Positions 26,313 to 34,390 of a stretch of DNA of 64,000 bases are shown one piece after another (the first letter of the stretch is position 1; every line of letters starts with the position of its first letter). This DNA comes from CAWUKT01 sp964352215 (GTDB lineage: Bacteria > Bacteroidota > Bacteroidia > J057 > JADKCL01), in assembly GCA_964352215.1 (NCBI GenBank), contig CAYGRE010000018.1, positions 13,655-77,654 of the forward strand. Direction: 5' to 3'. The translations under genes and the position numbers were made by a program. The notes beneath the pieces were generated by a model, which was not told the origin of the DNA, searched no databases, and worked only from the letters and a program-made list of their open reading frames with translations.

Positions 26313-28499
26313 ATGGCAAATCCGAGATTTAAGGCACTCGAAACCATCCAAAGCAGAATTCCGATTGAGCCAATCGACCATCCGAACCGGCTCTCGGAAA
26401 TTTTTGCAAGCAATGTATTCACCTTGGAGGTAATGCGTCAATATCTTCCTGGCGAAGTATACAAGAAGGTGGTGGACACAATTCAACAAGGTGCAGTTGT
26501 AGACCGTGAAATTGCGGATTCTGTCGCACGAGGTATGCAAAACTGGGCCATTGAACATGGAGCCACACATTATACCCACTGGTTTCAGCCCTTGACCGGC
26601 CTCACCGCTGAAAAACACGATGCATTTTTGACCCTGAAAGACGGTCATCCCCTCGAAGCATTTTCCGGAGCCAACCTTGCACAGCAAGAACCGGATGCTT
26701 CTTCTCTGCCCAGTGGTGGTATTCGAAACACTTTTGAAGCCAGAGGTTATACCGCCTGGGATCCTTCGTCACCTGCATTTATCTTTGAGAACAGGTTTGG
26801 CAAAACCCTTTGTATTCCGACCATTTTCGTCTCCTATACCGGAGAGGCACTGGACTACAAAGCCCCTTTGTTGAAATCCATCGAAGCACTGGAAAATGCA
26901 GCTGTACCTATCTGTCAGCTTTTCGACCGGAACATCAAAAAGATCGAAGTAACCCTCGGCTGCGAGCAGGAGTACTTCCTGGTGGACCGCGCTTACCTTG
27001 AGCTCCGTCCTGATCTCCAATTGGCTGGCAGAACGGTGATCGGTGCACCTCCGGCCCGTGGTCAACAACTGGATGATCACTACTTTGGCTCTATTCCGGA
27101 GCGCGTCTATGGGTTTATGAAGGAACTGGAGATTGAATCCATCAAACTAGGCATTCCTACGACGACCCGTCACAATGAAGTGGCCCCGCACCAATACGAA
27201 TGTGCACCCATCTTTGAAGAACTCAATGTGGCGGTTGACCACAACAACCTCTTCATGGACCTGATGGACCGGGTTGGAAGGAAGCATGATTTCCGGGTTC
27301 TTCTGCATGAAAAGCCTTTTGCTGGCATCAATGGTTCCGGCAAGCACAACAACTGGTCCATGAGTACAGATACCGGGAAAAACCTGCTCAATCCGGGTAA
27401 TTCTCCCAAGGACAACCTCATGTTCCTGACCTTTTTCATCAATACCATCAAGGCGGTTCACCGGCATGCGGACCTGCTGCGTTCAGTCATTGCCTCAGCT
27501 GGCAACGACCACCGCCTGGGTGCCAATGAAGCTCCCCCGGCCATCATCTCTGCCTTTATTGGCAGCCAGCTCAGTGAAGTCCTGGACGAAGTCGAAAAGC
27601 CTTCCCGCAAGAAGAAAAAAGAACTTCCCCAGGCTTATGTACGCCTCGGGATTCCCAAGATTCCCGAACTGCTGCTGGACAATACCGACCGGAACCGGAC
27701 TTCTCCCTTTGCCTTCACCGGCCAAAAGTTTGAATTCAGAGCAGTTGGTTCTTCCTCCAATACCTCCGGCCCGATGATCGTCCTGAACTCCATCGTTGCC
27801 CAACAGTTGAATGAATTCAGGAAGACCCTCAACCGTAAAACGTCTCGTGGCAAGAAGAAAGAAATCGCCATCCTTGAAATCCTTCGTCAATATGTGAAGG
27901 AAAGCAAAGACATCCGCTTTGAAGGCAACGGTTACTCCAAGGAATGGGAGGATGAGGCCGCCCTCCGTGGGCTGAGCAATGTAAAGAAGACCCCCAAAGC
28001 GCTGGATGCTTATGTAACTGAATCTACCGTTGAGCTCTTCAGAGAGTTGAACATCTTCTCCGAACACGAATTGCATGCCCGCCATGAAATCCGGCTGGAG
28101 CAATACATCAAGAAGATCAGCATTGAAGCGCGGATCATGGAGGAAATGATAACCGGTCAGGTACTGCCGGCTGCATTCGCCTACCAGAAACAGCTCGTGG
28201 ACAGCATCGAGTCCATGCAGGACATCAATCTGCCCGCAGAGTTGTACGAAGCCCAGACAGCGATGGTCACTGAGATCGCGGGTGAGGTAACTGCCCTGCG
28301 CCGCAATGTGATTGCATTGAGGGATCAGTTAGGGAAAGCTGAGGGGATTGAAAACATTCGCGATTCAGCAATCGCCTTTGGTGACCTGGTCGTACCTGCC
28401 ATGGAAGCAGTGCGTACCAATTCTGACAAACTGGAAACAGTTATTGCCGACGAATACTGGCCCATTCCCAAATACCGGGAAATGCTGTTCAACAGATAA
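26313..28499 (+). CDS. glnN: Type III glutamine synthetase
   Basis: A 728-residue glutamine synthetase of the large GSIII type, typical of Bacteroidetes. It joins ammonia and glutamate at the cost of ATP. Signatures are the GSIII N-terminus with TRHNEVAPHQYECAP, the catalytic loop NGSGKHNNWSMST, ADLLRSVIASAGNDHRLGANEAPPA and the FEFRAVGSSSNTSGPM segment. The C-terminal extension is helical. Expression probably answers to nitrogen, though no nitrogen-regulator site is recognisable. It is followed by a duplicated tail sequence and a terminator. Confidence 0.96.
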   Translation: MANPRFKALETIQSRIPIEPIDHPNRLSEIFASNVFTLEVMRQYLPGEVYKKVVDTIQQGAVVDREIADSVARGMQNWAIEHGATHYTHWFQPLTGLTAEKHDAFLTLKDGHPLEAFSGANLAQQEPDASSLPSGGIRNTFEARGYTAWDPSSPAFIFENRFGKTLCIPTIFVSYTGEALDYKAPLLKSIEALENAAVPICQLFDRNIKKIEVTLGCEQEYFLVDRAYLELRPDLQLAGRTVIGAPPARGQQLDDHYFGSIPERVYGFMKELEIESIKLGIPTTTRHNEVAPHQYECAPIFEELNVAVDHNNLFMDLMDRVGRKHDFRVLLHEKPFAGINGSGKHNNWSMSTDTGKNLLNPGNSPKDNLMFLTFFINTIKAVHRHADLLRSVIASAGNDHRLGANEAPPAIISAFIGSQLSEVLDEVEKPSRKKKKELPQAYVRLGIPKIPELLLDNTDRNRTSPFAFTGQKFEFRAVGSSSNTSGPMIVLNSIVAQQLNEFRKTLNRKTSRGKKKEIAILEILRQYVKESKDIRFEGNGYSKEWEDEAALRGLSNVKKTPKALDAYVTESTVELFRELNIFSEHELHARHEIRLEQYIKKISIEARIMEEMITGQVLPAAFAYQKQLVDSIESMQDINLPAELYEAQTAMVTEIAGEVTALRRNVIALRDQLGKAEGIENIRDSAIAFGDLVVPAMEAVRTNSDKLETVIADEYWPIPKYREMLFNR

Positions 28500-28573
28500 G
28501 CACCCTGCTTCGCGAACAGGAAAATCGTGTTTCGAAAACAGATAAGCACCCTGCTTCGTGAACAGGAAAATCG
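28491..28573. repeat. Tandem duplication of the glnN gene end
   Basis: A 37-bp sequence that includes the last codons and stop of glnN (28491-28527) recurs after a 9-bp spacer at 28537-28573 with one change. The period is 46 bp. Confidence 0.85.
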
Positions 28574-28640
28574 AACGGGTACACATCCAGGGATATGTCT
28601 ATTGACTCCTGAAACGTGTACCCGTTCTCCTTTTGTTTTT
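28574..28640 (+). terminator. Terminator after glnN
   Basis: AACGGGTACAC (28574-28584) pairs perfectly with GTGTACCCGTT (28616-28626). The loop is long (31 nt), but the stem is followed by the T-rich CTCCTTTTGTTTTT. Confidence 0.65.
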
Positions 28641-28668
28641 AGTATATTGACCGGAAATTTCTTCTGAC

Positions 28669-29118
28669 ATGAGCAACAACCTGGATCAATCTGCACCTCG
28701 CCCCACCATCATCACTGTATTTGCCATTCTCACCCTGATTGCTTGTGGGTTTTCACTGATCTTTGCCTTGGTACCGGACAATATCTTCAATGGCTCAGGC
28801 GATGTTCCATCCCCACCCAGGGACCCTGCTTTCCAAATTGCCGATGTTGCCATGGCGCTGGTAAAAATTGCCGGTGCCATCTTCATCCTGCAAATGCGCA
28901 AGATTGGGTTTTACATTTATACCATTGCTGAAATTGGGGTGGTTGGCCTGCTCCTTTATACCACCAAAGCGTCGCTGGATTATTATGACCTGATGATATT
29001 TCCTTCCGACCTCGCGCTGGATCCCGCCATCTTAATTATCATCACCGCAATTGTGCTGATCATTTCTTCCATCGTCTGGGTCGGTGTCTATGCCTCTCAG
29101 TTGAAGAATATGCGATAG
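28669..29118 (+). CDS. Small integral membrane protein, unknown
   Basis: A 149-residue protein with four predicted transmembrane helices: TIITVFAILTLIACGFSLIFA, the helix around VAMALVKIAGAIFILQ, FYIYTIAEIGVVGLLLY and ILIIITAIVLIISSIVWVGV. A Pro-rich loop (GSGDVPSPPRDPAF) joins the first two. Such four-helix proteins are frequent in Bacteroidetes and have no known function. It is monocistronic and convergent with the ZIP transporter. Confidence 0.75.
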   Translation: MSNNLDQSAPRPTIITVFAILTLIACGFSLIFALVPDNIFNGSGDVPSPPRDPAFQIADVAMALVKIAGAIFILQMRKIGFYIYTIAEIGVVGLLLYTTKASLDYYDLMIFPSDLALDPAILIIITAIVLIISSIVWVGVYASQLKNMR

Positions 29119-29134
29119 GGTGCGAAGAAGGGGT

Positions 29135-29986
29135 TTAGCCAAGCCCAACGTCCAACATCATCATCACGGTAAAGCCAACCATGGCGCCCATGGTCGCCAG
29201 GTCTGTATTTCCTTTGCGGTGTGATTCGGGGATCAACTCTTCCACCACCACAAATATCATCGCTCCAGCGGCAAAGCTCAGGGCATACGGTAGAATCGGC
29301 TTCATGGAGATCACGGCATAAGCACCGATGACACCTGCAATGGGTTCAACCACGGCGCTCAATTGGCCATACCAAAAGCTCTTGACTCGGGAAAACCCTT
29401 CACGGCGCAAAGGAAGAGAGACGGCCAGCCCTTCCGGGAAGTTTTGTAAGCCGATCCCGATGGCCAAACCAATAGGTGCGACCAACATCCCTGCCTCGGG
29501 GTTTGCGGTAGAAGCCAAAGCCCCAAAAGCAACTCCAACTGCCAATCCTTCAGGGAGGTTGTGCAGGGTAATCGCCATTACTAAAAGCACAGAACGGTGC
29601 CAACTGGTCTTGATTCCCTCGGCTTCGTCCATTCGAAATCCCACGTGCAAGTGGGGCAATACCTTATCAATGCTGAATAAAAACAGGGCGCCGATCATGA
29701 AACCGACTGCGGCCGGAACCCATGCCGGGGGGCCGCCGGCGGCTGCATCAACCTCAGAAATCTCAATAGCTGGAGCCAGGAGGGACCAAAAACTGGCCGC
29801 AATCATGACACCGGCTGCAAATCCAAGCATTGCATCCAGGACTTTCTGGTTGATTCTCTTCGAGAAAAAGACAGTGGCTGCCCCAAGGGCAGTTACAAAC
29901 CAGGTAAAGGTGGTGGCCACCAATGCCTGCATAACTGGATGCATTCCGAACATCCATTCCGCGACATGATTGACAATCTCCTTCAT
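29135..29986 (-). CDS. ZIP family divalent metal transporter
   Basis: A 283-residue polytopic membrane protein of the ZIP family (ZupT/GufA-like), which imports zinc and other divalent metals. The metal-binding helix motifs are ITLHNLPEGLAVGVAFG in the fourth helix and GLQNFPEGLAVSLPL in the fifth, and GFAAGVMIAASFWSLL is the second helix. Eight helices can be drawn. No Zur-type site is recognisable upstream. Confidence 0.9.
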   Translation of the reverse strand: MKEIVNHVAEWMFGMHPVMQALVATTFTWFVTALGAATVFFSKRINQKVLDAMLGFAAGVMIAASFWSLLAPAIEISEVDAAAGGPPAWVPAAVGFMIGALFLFSIDKVLPHLHVGFRMDEAEGIKTSWHRSVLLVMAITLHNLPEGLAVGVAFGALASTANPEAGMLVAPIGLAIGIGLQNFPEGLAVSLPLRREGFSRVKSFWYGQLSAVVEPIAGVIGAYAVISMKPILPYALSFAAGAMIFVVVEELIPESHRKGNTDLATMGAMVGFTVMMMLDVGLG

Positions 29987-30048
29987 TTTTAGATAGGCTT
30001 AAAGCTTATTTAGGCAAATCTAAATGTTTTCTCGCGGAAGTCCATAAA

Positions 30049-30091
30049 AAAACAAAGGCCTGGTAACACTTGTTACCGTGGCCTTTGTTTT
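30049..30091 (-). terminator. Terminator of the thioredoxin-like gene
   Basis: AAAACAAAGGCC (30049-30060) pairs with GGCCTTTGTTTT (30080-30091), and an inner GGTAAC/GTTACC pair extends the hairpin. The T run follows on the minus strand. Confidence 0.8.
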
Positions 30092-30148
30092 ACAACGATT
30101 CCCTATATCTATATCAGTATTCTTCAGCGCGGTGTAATAATACGCATC

Positions 30149-30754
30149 TCATTTATTCAGACTTTGAAAAACTTCCAACATCTCTTGTTGGAGGGTGTGG
30201 TTTTTGTCCTTGTTGTACCAGTTCTGGGCTTCCTTGACAAACTCGGTGTAGGGTGGCTTGGTGTCAGCATCCATGTTTTTATAATCTATGACCATTTGCT
30301 GCACCGGAGCAGGTCGCGGTCCCCAGGTCGTAACGACTTTCCCTGATTCTTTTTCGTAAATCAACAATTTGGGGATAGAACGCCCCCCGTTGGTGAGGTA
30401 TTGGTCCATCAGGTCCAGGTTGTCATCTCTCAGCACCAGCGTGAGGTTGATTCCAGGATTTTGTACCGCCAATGCTGCCAATACAGGTACATTTTGCGCG
30501 GCATCCCCACACCAGGGCTCAGTAATAATAGTCCAATCGTAGCGGTTGCCCATTGCCTTCACGGCATCCACCAATATCCGATCTAATTTTAAAGTCTTGT
30601 TCAACCGCTGCATACGGACCAGATTCAGCTTGGTATAATGGGCCATCGCATCAGATTGAATCGGACCTGTGGTTCTGCCCTCTGCCACCAATTGCTCGGT
30701 GAGTGCCATGTAGTCTGCGTAACTGAACGTTTTGCGATCAAGTGTAGGTAGCAT
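30149..30754 (-). CDS. Thioredoxin family protein with CGDA active site
   Basis: A 201-residue thioredoxin-fold protein. The fold starts after about 75 helical residues, with TIITEPWCGDAAQNVPVL in place of the usual WCGPC, so only the first active-site cysteine is kept. The cis-Pro region is RSIPKLLIYE and a WGPRPAP segment follows. This monothiol type is widespread in Bacteroidetes and Firmicutes; the role is likely thiol transfer or peroxide-related, not certain. It has a good promoter (30787-30816) and terminator, so it is monocistronic. Confidence 0.83.
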   Translation of the reverse strand: MLPTLDRKTFSYADYMALTEQLVAEGRTTGPIQSDAMAHYTKLNLVRMQRLNKTLKLDRILVDAVKAMGNRYDWTIITEPWCGDAAQNVPVLAALAVQNPGINLTLVLRDDNLDLMDQYLTNGGRSIPKLLIYEKESGKVVTTWGPRPAPVQQMVIDYKNMDADTKPPYTEFVKEAQNWYNKDKNHTLQQEMLEVFQSLNK

Positions 30755-30786
30755 TGCTTATTTCTTCTTTGTATTATATAGAATAC

Positions 30787-30816
30787 CAACTCTACCCCCA
30801 TAAGGTTATGTTCAAA
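30787..30816 (-). promoter_or_regulatory. Promoter of the thioredoxin-like gene
   Basis: On the minus strand TTTG (30813-30816), an 18-nt spacer and TAGAGTTG (30787-30794, one mismatch to TAnnTTTG) form the best complete Bacteroidetes-type promoter in the window. Confidence 0.5.
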
Positions 30817-30999
30817 CTTTGACAAAGTGAGATTTTTGTCGGGTTTTCTCCCGGGACAACCAATAAATATGGGTAACCCTGAAGATTTAGTGCTGGGGAA
30901 GGAGCGTTTGCTTATCGGTCTTCTGGAAAAAATGCCCTGCCGAAAGATGTATTTTCAAAAGAATCATTACCTTTGCAATCCTTCGACAAGAAAGCACAA

Positions 31000-31086
31000 G
31001 GAGAGGTGCCGGAGTGGTCGAACGGGCTGGCCTGGAAAGCTAGTGTATCTGCAAGGGTACCGAGGGTTCGAATCCCTCCCTCTCCG
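31000..31086 (+). tRNA. tRNA-Ser (anticodon GGA)
   Basis: An 87-nt class II tRNA. The acceptor stem GGAGAGG pairs with CCTCTCC at 31079-31085; the D arm is GCCGGAGTGGTCGAACGGGC; the anticodon loop CTGGAAA gives GGA, which reads UCC/UCU serine codons. A long variable arm and a GGGTTCGAATCCC T arm follow. CCA is not encoded. The discriminator base is G, as for serine. Confidence 0.95.
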
Positions 31087-31222
31087 CAAGCAGAAAATAA
31101 ACCCGCAAAACGAATCGTTTTGCGGGTTATTTGTTTTCGGGGCCGTCGGGAGCCGAAGGGTTCCGTAAGGGCTCGGAGACAAATAACCCTGCTCCGAAGG
31201 AGCGGGTTTATTTTCTGCTTGC
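31086..31222. repeat. Nested inverted-repeat element containing the tRNA terminator
   Basis: A perfect 21-bp inverted repeat bounds this element: 31086-31106 (GCAAGCAGAAAATAAACC...) and 31202-31222. Inside it are a 14-bp terminator hairpin (31100-31113 with 31115-31128) and a further inverted pair GGGTTATTTGT (31124-31134) / ACAAATAACCC (31179-31189). The copies look like a duplicated, inverted terminator segment. Confidence 0.85.
31100..31128 (+). terminator. Terminator after tRNA-Ser
   Basis: AACCCGCAAAACGA (31100-31113) pairs completely with TCGTTTTGCGGGTT (31115-31128); a TTATTTGTTTT run follows. Confidence 0.8.
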
Positions 31223-31289
31223 ACCGGATTCCATATTGGGATGGCCAATGGCCAATCCCCCACCCTCCGCATTCTCCTACAGAGAAAAA

Positions 31290-31309
31290 ATCCGCTTGAA
31301 AGAGCGGAT
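31290..31309 (-). terminator. Orphan hairpin terminator
   Basis: ATCCGCT (31290-31296) pairs with AGCGGAT (31303-31309), and the minus strand then has TTTTTT. No minus-strand gene ends here, so it may stop readthrough toward the tRNA or be a remnant. Confidence 0.45.
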
Positions 31310-31361
31310 CTTACTGTGCACTGGCCCTACGCTCAGCTAAATCATTCTTTAGATTACTAAA

Positions 31362-31528
31362 TGTAGCTCTCGGTTCCTCAAAGTACAGCTCAGATAATGC
31401 CAATTCTGAGCCAAAAACAGCCAAAATATGAGACACAAACTCAATTACCACAACTTATTAGCTCATATATATCCAAAATACAGCTCAATATCATGAATAT
31501 TTGAGCTACATTTACTGTTGTACTGAGC
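31362..31528. promoter_or_regulatory. AGCTC half-site cluster, putative operator of the Fic gene
   Basis: The sequence upstream of the Fic gene repeats a short half-site, GTAGCTC, ACAGCTCA, TTAGCTCA, ACAGCTCA and TGAGCTACA, at about 31363, 31385, 31458, 31480 and 31502. The last two form an inverted pair, AGCTCA-N14-TGAGCT. This is the layout of an operator for autoregulation, and the Fic protein carries an N-terminal winged-helix segment. Confidence 0.45.
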
Positions 31529-31551
31529 CATAAGTAATTGGAAACCGTCCC

Positions 31552-32592
31552 ATGATTAATGACAACAACTCTCGAATTCTTAACTACATCAAGGATAACC
31601 CTTCTCTATCTTCAAGCAAGATACATAGTGGGGTAGCCCTTGACATAGGCTATGCAACCACCAAAAGGGCTTTGGCAAGTTTGGTCAATGAGGGGCTTAT
31701 TATTCAAGAGGGAAGAGGAAGGGGAACTACCTATCGAATTAGTCCTGTATATCAATTGGTATCCCCAATTGATATAGAAAGCTATTTCAAACAAGAGATT
31801 GACGAAAGAAAAATCCAAAGCCAATTTAACCTTGATTTAATCCCCAACATCATGAGTAAGGCCCAGTTATTTACTGTTTCCGAGCTCACGTACCTGGATG
31901 AACTCCAAAATCAATACCATAAGAATATTTCCCAATTGGAGAACGAGATATTCATCAAGGAGATGGAACGCCTGGCCATTGATTTGAGTTGGAAGTCTTC
32001 TCAGATAGAAGGGAATACCTATTCTTTATTGGAAACTGAAAGGCTGCTGAAAGAAAAGGAAACAGCGAAGGGAAAGACCAAAGAAGAAGCCACCATGCTC
32101 CTGAATCACAAGGAGGCCCTGGATTTTATTATGGAAGATCCGGCCTATCTTATCCCTTTGACCGTTTCACGAATTGAAGACGTTCATAGTATTCTGATCA
32201 AAGAGTTAGGGATCAATAGAAATATCAGACACCGTCGGGTAGGTATAACAGGAACCAATTACCGCCCATTGGACAACGAATACCAGATTCGAGAAGCATT
32301 CCAGAGTATGTGTGACCTGGTAAATGCTAGGGAAAATGTTTTCGAAAAGGCACTGATCCTTTTGGTTCTGATTTCCTACATTCAGGGATTCACTGATGGG
32401 AACAAAAGGACTGCCCGAATCATCAGCAATGCAGTATTGATCCACTATAAGCACTGCCCAATCTCTTTCCGGACTGTGGATTCTATTGATTATAAAAAGG
32501 CGATGCTCTTGTTCTATGAGCAAAACAATATCTCAGCTTTCAAAAAGATATTCATGGAACAATTCGAGTTTGCGGTCAAAACCTACTTTTGA
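31552..32592 (+). CDS. Fic/DOC family protein with N-terminal winged helix and altered catalytic motif
   Basis: A 346-residue protein. Residues 1-65 form a winged-helix DNA-binding segment (SRILNYIKDNPSLSSSKIH, ATTKRALASLVNEGLI). A Fic N-terminal helix domain with the inhibitory motif SSQIEGN (residues 149-155, the S/TxxxEG type) follows, then the Fic core. The catalytic loop reads YIQGFTDGNKRTAR: the usual HPFxDGN(G/K)R has Gln278 at the catalytic His and Gly at the Pro, while the nucleotide-binding Asp-Gly-Asn-Lys-Arg is intact. AMP transfer by the normal mechanism is therefore doubtful. It sits in an accessory region between a tRNA and a repeat array, with operator-like repeats upstream. 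Confidence 0.88.
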   Translation: MINDNNSRILNYIKDNPSLSSSKIHSGVALDIGYATTKRALASLVNEGLIIQEGRGRGTTYRISPVYQLVSPIDIESYFKQEIDERKIQSQFNLDLIPNIMSKAQLFTVSELTYLDELQNQYHKNISQLENEIFIKEMERLAIDLSWKSSQIEGNTYSLLETERLLKEKETAKGKTKEEATMLLNHKEALDFIMEDPAYLIPLTVSRIEDVHSILIKELGINRNIRHRRVGITGTNYRPLDNEYQIREAFQSMCDLVNARENVFEKALILLVLISYIQGFTDGNKRTARIISNAVLIHYKHCPISFRTVDSIDYKKAMLLFYEQNNISAFKKIFMEQFEFAVKTYF

Positions 32593-33530
32593 ATTTCCTG
32601 AAGTATGGCACTCAGGAGTTTCTTAAAGCCAGGGGGATTTCGAACTAAAACCCCCCAAATAAAAGCAAATCAGTCATCCAGGTGTTCGAAATGAACAACG
32701 TTCCCCCCACAAGCCAAATCTTAGCCCTCTCGGCGGGAAACAAACCTGCAAAACCAGGTTTTGTGGGAAACTACATTGTTCATGTCATGAACCCAGACCA
32801 TAAAGGCCGCATATTGGGCGCATTGGGTCTGGAAACCTTTGCCAGAGGGTCTGGAAACCTTTGCCAGAGGGTCTGGCAACCTTCGCCAGAGGGTCTGAGC
32901 ACCCTCATCAGAGGGTCTGGAAACCTTCGCCAGAGGGTCTTGTCACTTTTGCCAGAGGGTCTGGAAACCCTCACCGGAGGGTCTGGTCACCCTCACCAGA
33001 GGGTCTGGTCACCCTCACCAGAGGGTCTGAGCACCCTCACCAGAGGGTCTTGTCACCCTCACCAGAGGGTCTGAGCACCCTCACCAGAGGGCCTCAGCAC
33101 CCTCACCAGAGGGTCTGAGCACCCTCGCCAGAGGGCCTGAGCACCCTCACCAGAGGGCCTCAGCACCCTCACCAGAGGGTCTGAGCACCCTNNNNNNNNN
33201 NNNNNNNNNNNNNNNNNNNNNNNNNNNNNNNNNNNNNNNNNNNNNNNNNNNNNNNNNNNNNNNNNNNNNNNNNNNNNNNNNNNNNNNNNNNCACCAGAGG
33301 GCCTGAGCACCCTCACCAGAGGGTCTGGAAACCCTCACCAGAGAGTCTGGGCACCCTCTCAGCCGAAGGTCCAACCACCCTCAGCCAAGGGTCAACCGAC
33401 CCTCAGCCGAGGGAAACCGCCGAAACAAGCTGGAAACGATGATTTCTACATCATCCCCACCTCTATCTGCCATTCATTTGACTAAAATATCGTATAATCG
33501 CTGGGGAATAAGCGCAAGATTATTCCCCGA
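32593..33530. repeat. Intergenic region with a 22-nt hairpin tandem array
   Basis: No credible gene lies in this 940-bp gap. From 32825 a 22-nt unit is repeated without spacers: GGGTCTG, a variable triplet-like section, then an ACCCTC-ACCA-GAGGGT hairpin (6-bp stem, 4-nt loop in the most regular copies). About 17 units precede the 100-N gap at 33192-33291 and about five, becoming degenerate, follow to about 33410. Stem changes such as CCTTTG or CCTTCG occur in early copies. Long reading frames through the array exist only because the repeat has no stops. Confidence 0.9.
33192..33291. other. Assembly gap (100 N)
   Basis: Exactly 100 N inside the tandem array; probably a scaffold gap of unknown real size where the assembler failed on the repeat. 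Confidence 0.98.
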
Positions 33531-34367
33531 ATGTCTCCTATGAATGAATCATTCTCCGATACAGAGTTGGTCGAATTTTATGACCTCATCAATTCCGGCA
33601 AGGAAGACCTCAACTTCTTTTTGGCGAAAGCGCCGCACAGTTCAACCAAGGTTCTGGACATAGGGTGTGGTACCGGAGAATTGGCCATTGAACTTGTCAA
33701 GAAGGGGCATGAAGTCGTGGCAATTGATCCGGAACCGGCCATGATCAACTGTTGCAGGAAAAAAATGGAACACGAACGGCTACATTGGGAAGTTGGTGAC
33801 CTTCCCTCTTTTGCCAGCCCATCTTCTTCTCCCAATTCACCCTCGTATACCGACAAACCTTCCTCTCCTAATCCATCTACGTCTGCCAACCAACCCTCCT
33901 ATAAAAAAGCTCCCGACTTTGGCTTGATCACCATGACAGGGCACGCCTTTCAGTATCTCCTCAACGACCAGGTCATCCTTGGATTTTTCGAATACATCCA
34001 CCAACTACTCGCCCCGGACGGCTATTTTCTGTTTGAATCCCGCAACCCCACCATAAGATCCTGGGAAAAATGGGACCAACACCGCGATCAGTTCGAACTT
34101 CCATCGGGAGAACCATTGGTCCTGGATGTTGAAGTTGTTTCCTACCAGAAAGAAGTCCTCGAATTTCAGGAAACCTATACCATTGGGCAGAAAAAACGAG
34201 TCAAGAAATCAAGTTCCAGGCTTCGATTCGCCGAATACGCAACCCTGATTTCCCTGGCCCAACAAGCGGGATTACAAATACTTGAATTGTGGGGAGATTG
34301 GCAAGGCAACCCGTTCAGCCCAAACGAAAGCAGAGAAATGATTTTCAAGTTGGGCAGAAAACCATAA
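33531..34367 (+). CDS. Class I SAM-dependent methyltransferase
   Basis: A 278-residue methyltransferase. Motif I is VLDIGCGTGELAIELVKKGHEVVAIDPEP, with the acidic residue of motif II at the end of strand 2. After the third strand there is a 30-residue Ser/Pro/Asn-rich insertion (around residues 98-125), an odd low-complexity loop. The catalytic half includes ITMTGHAFQYLLND and LAPDGYFLFESRNP. The overall pattern fits small-molecule methyltransferases; the substrate is unknown. The ATG at 33540 is an alternative start. It converges on the eight-gene operon and ends 24 bp from the end of its last gene. Confidence 0.85.
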   Translation: MSPMNESFSDTELVEFYDLINSGKEDLNFFLAKAPHSSTKVLDIGCGTGELAIELVKKGHEVVAIDPEPAMINCCRKKMEHERLHWEVGDLPSFASPSSSPNSPSYTDKPSSPNPSTSANQPSYKKAPDFGLITMTGHAFQYLLNDQVILGFFEYIHQLLAPDGYFLFESRNPTIRSWEKWDQHRDQFELPSGEPLVLDVEVVSYQKEVLEFQETYTIGQKKRVKKSSSRLRFAEYATLISLAQQAGLQILELWGDWQGNPFSPNESREMIFKLGRKP

Positions 34368-34390
34368 CACCGGTTGACCCAAAACACCAC

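Noticed and set aside
30827..31299. Reading frames across tRNA-Ser and its inverted repeat
   Set aside because: They run through the tRNA and its terminator hairpins and have no protein features.
32682..33118. Reading frames of 85-130 codons across the repeat array
   Set aside because: The 22-nt unit lacks stop codons, so every frame stays open; the peptide merely cycles with the repeat.
32825..33410. CRISPR array
   Set aside because: There are no spacers, the unit is directly contiguous, and no cas gene is in the window.
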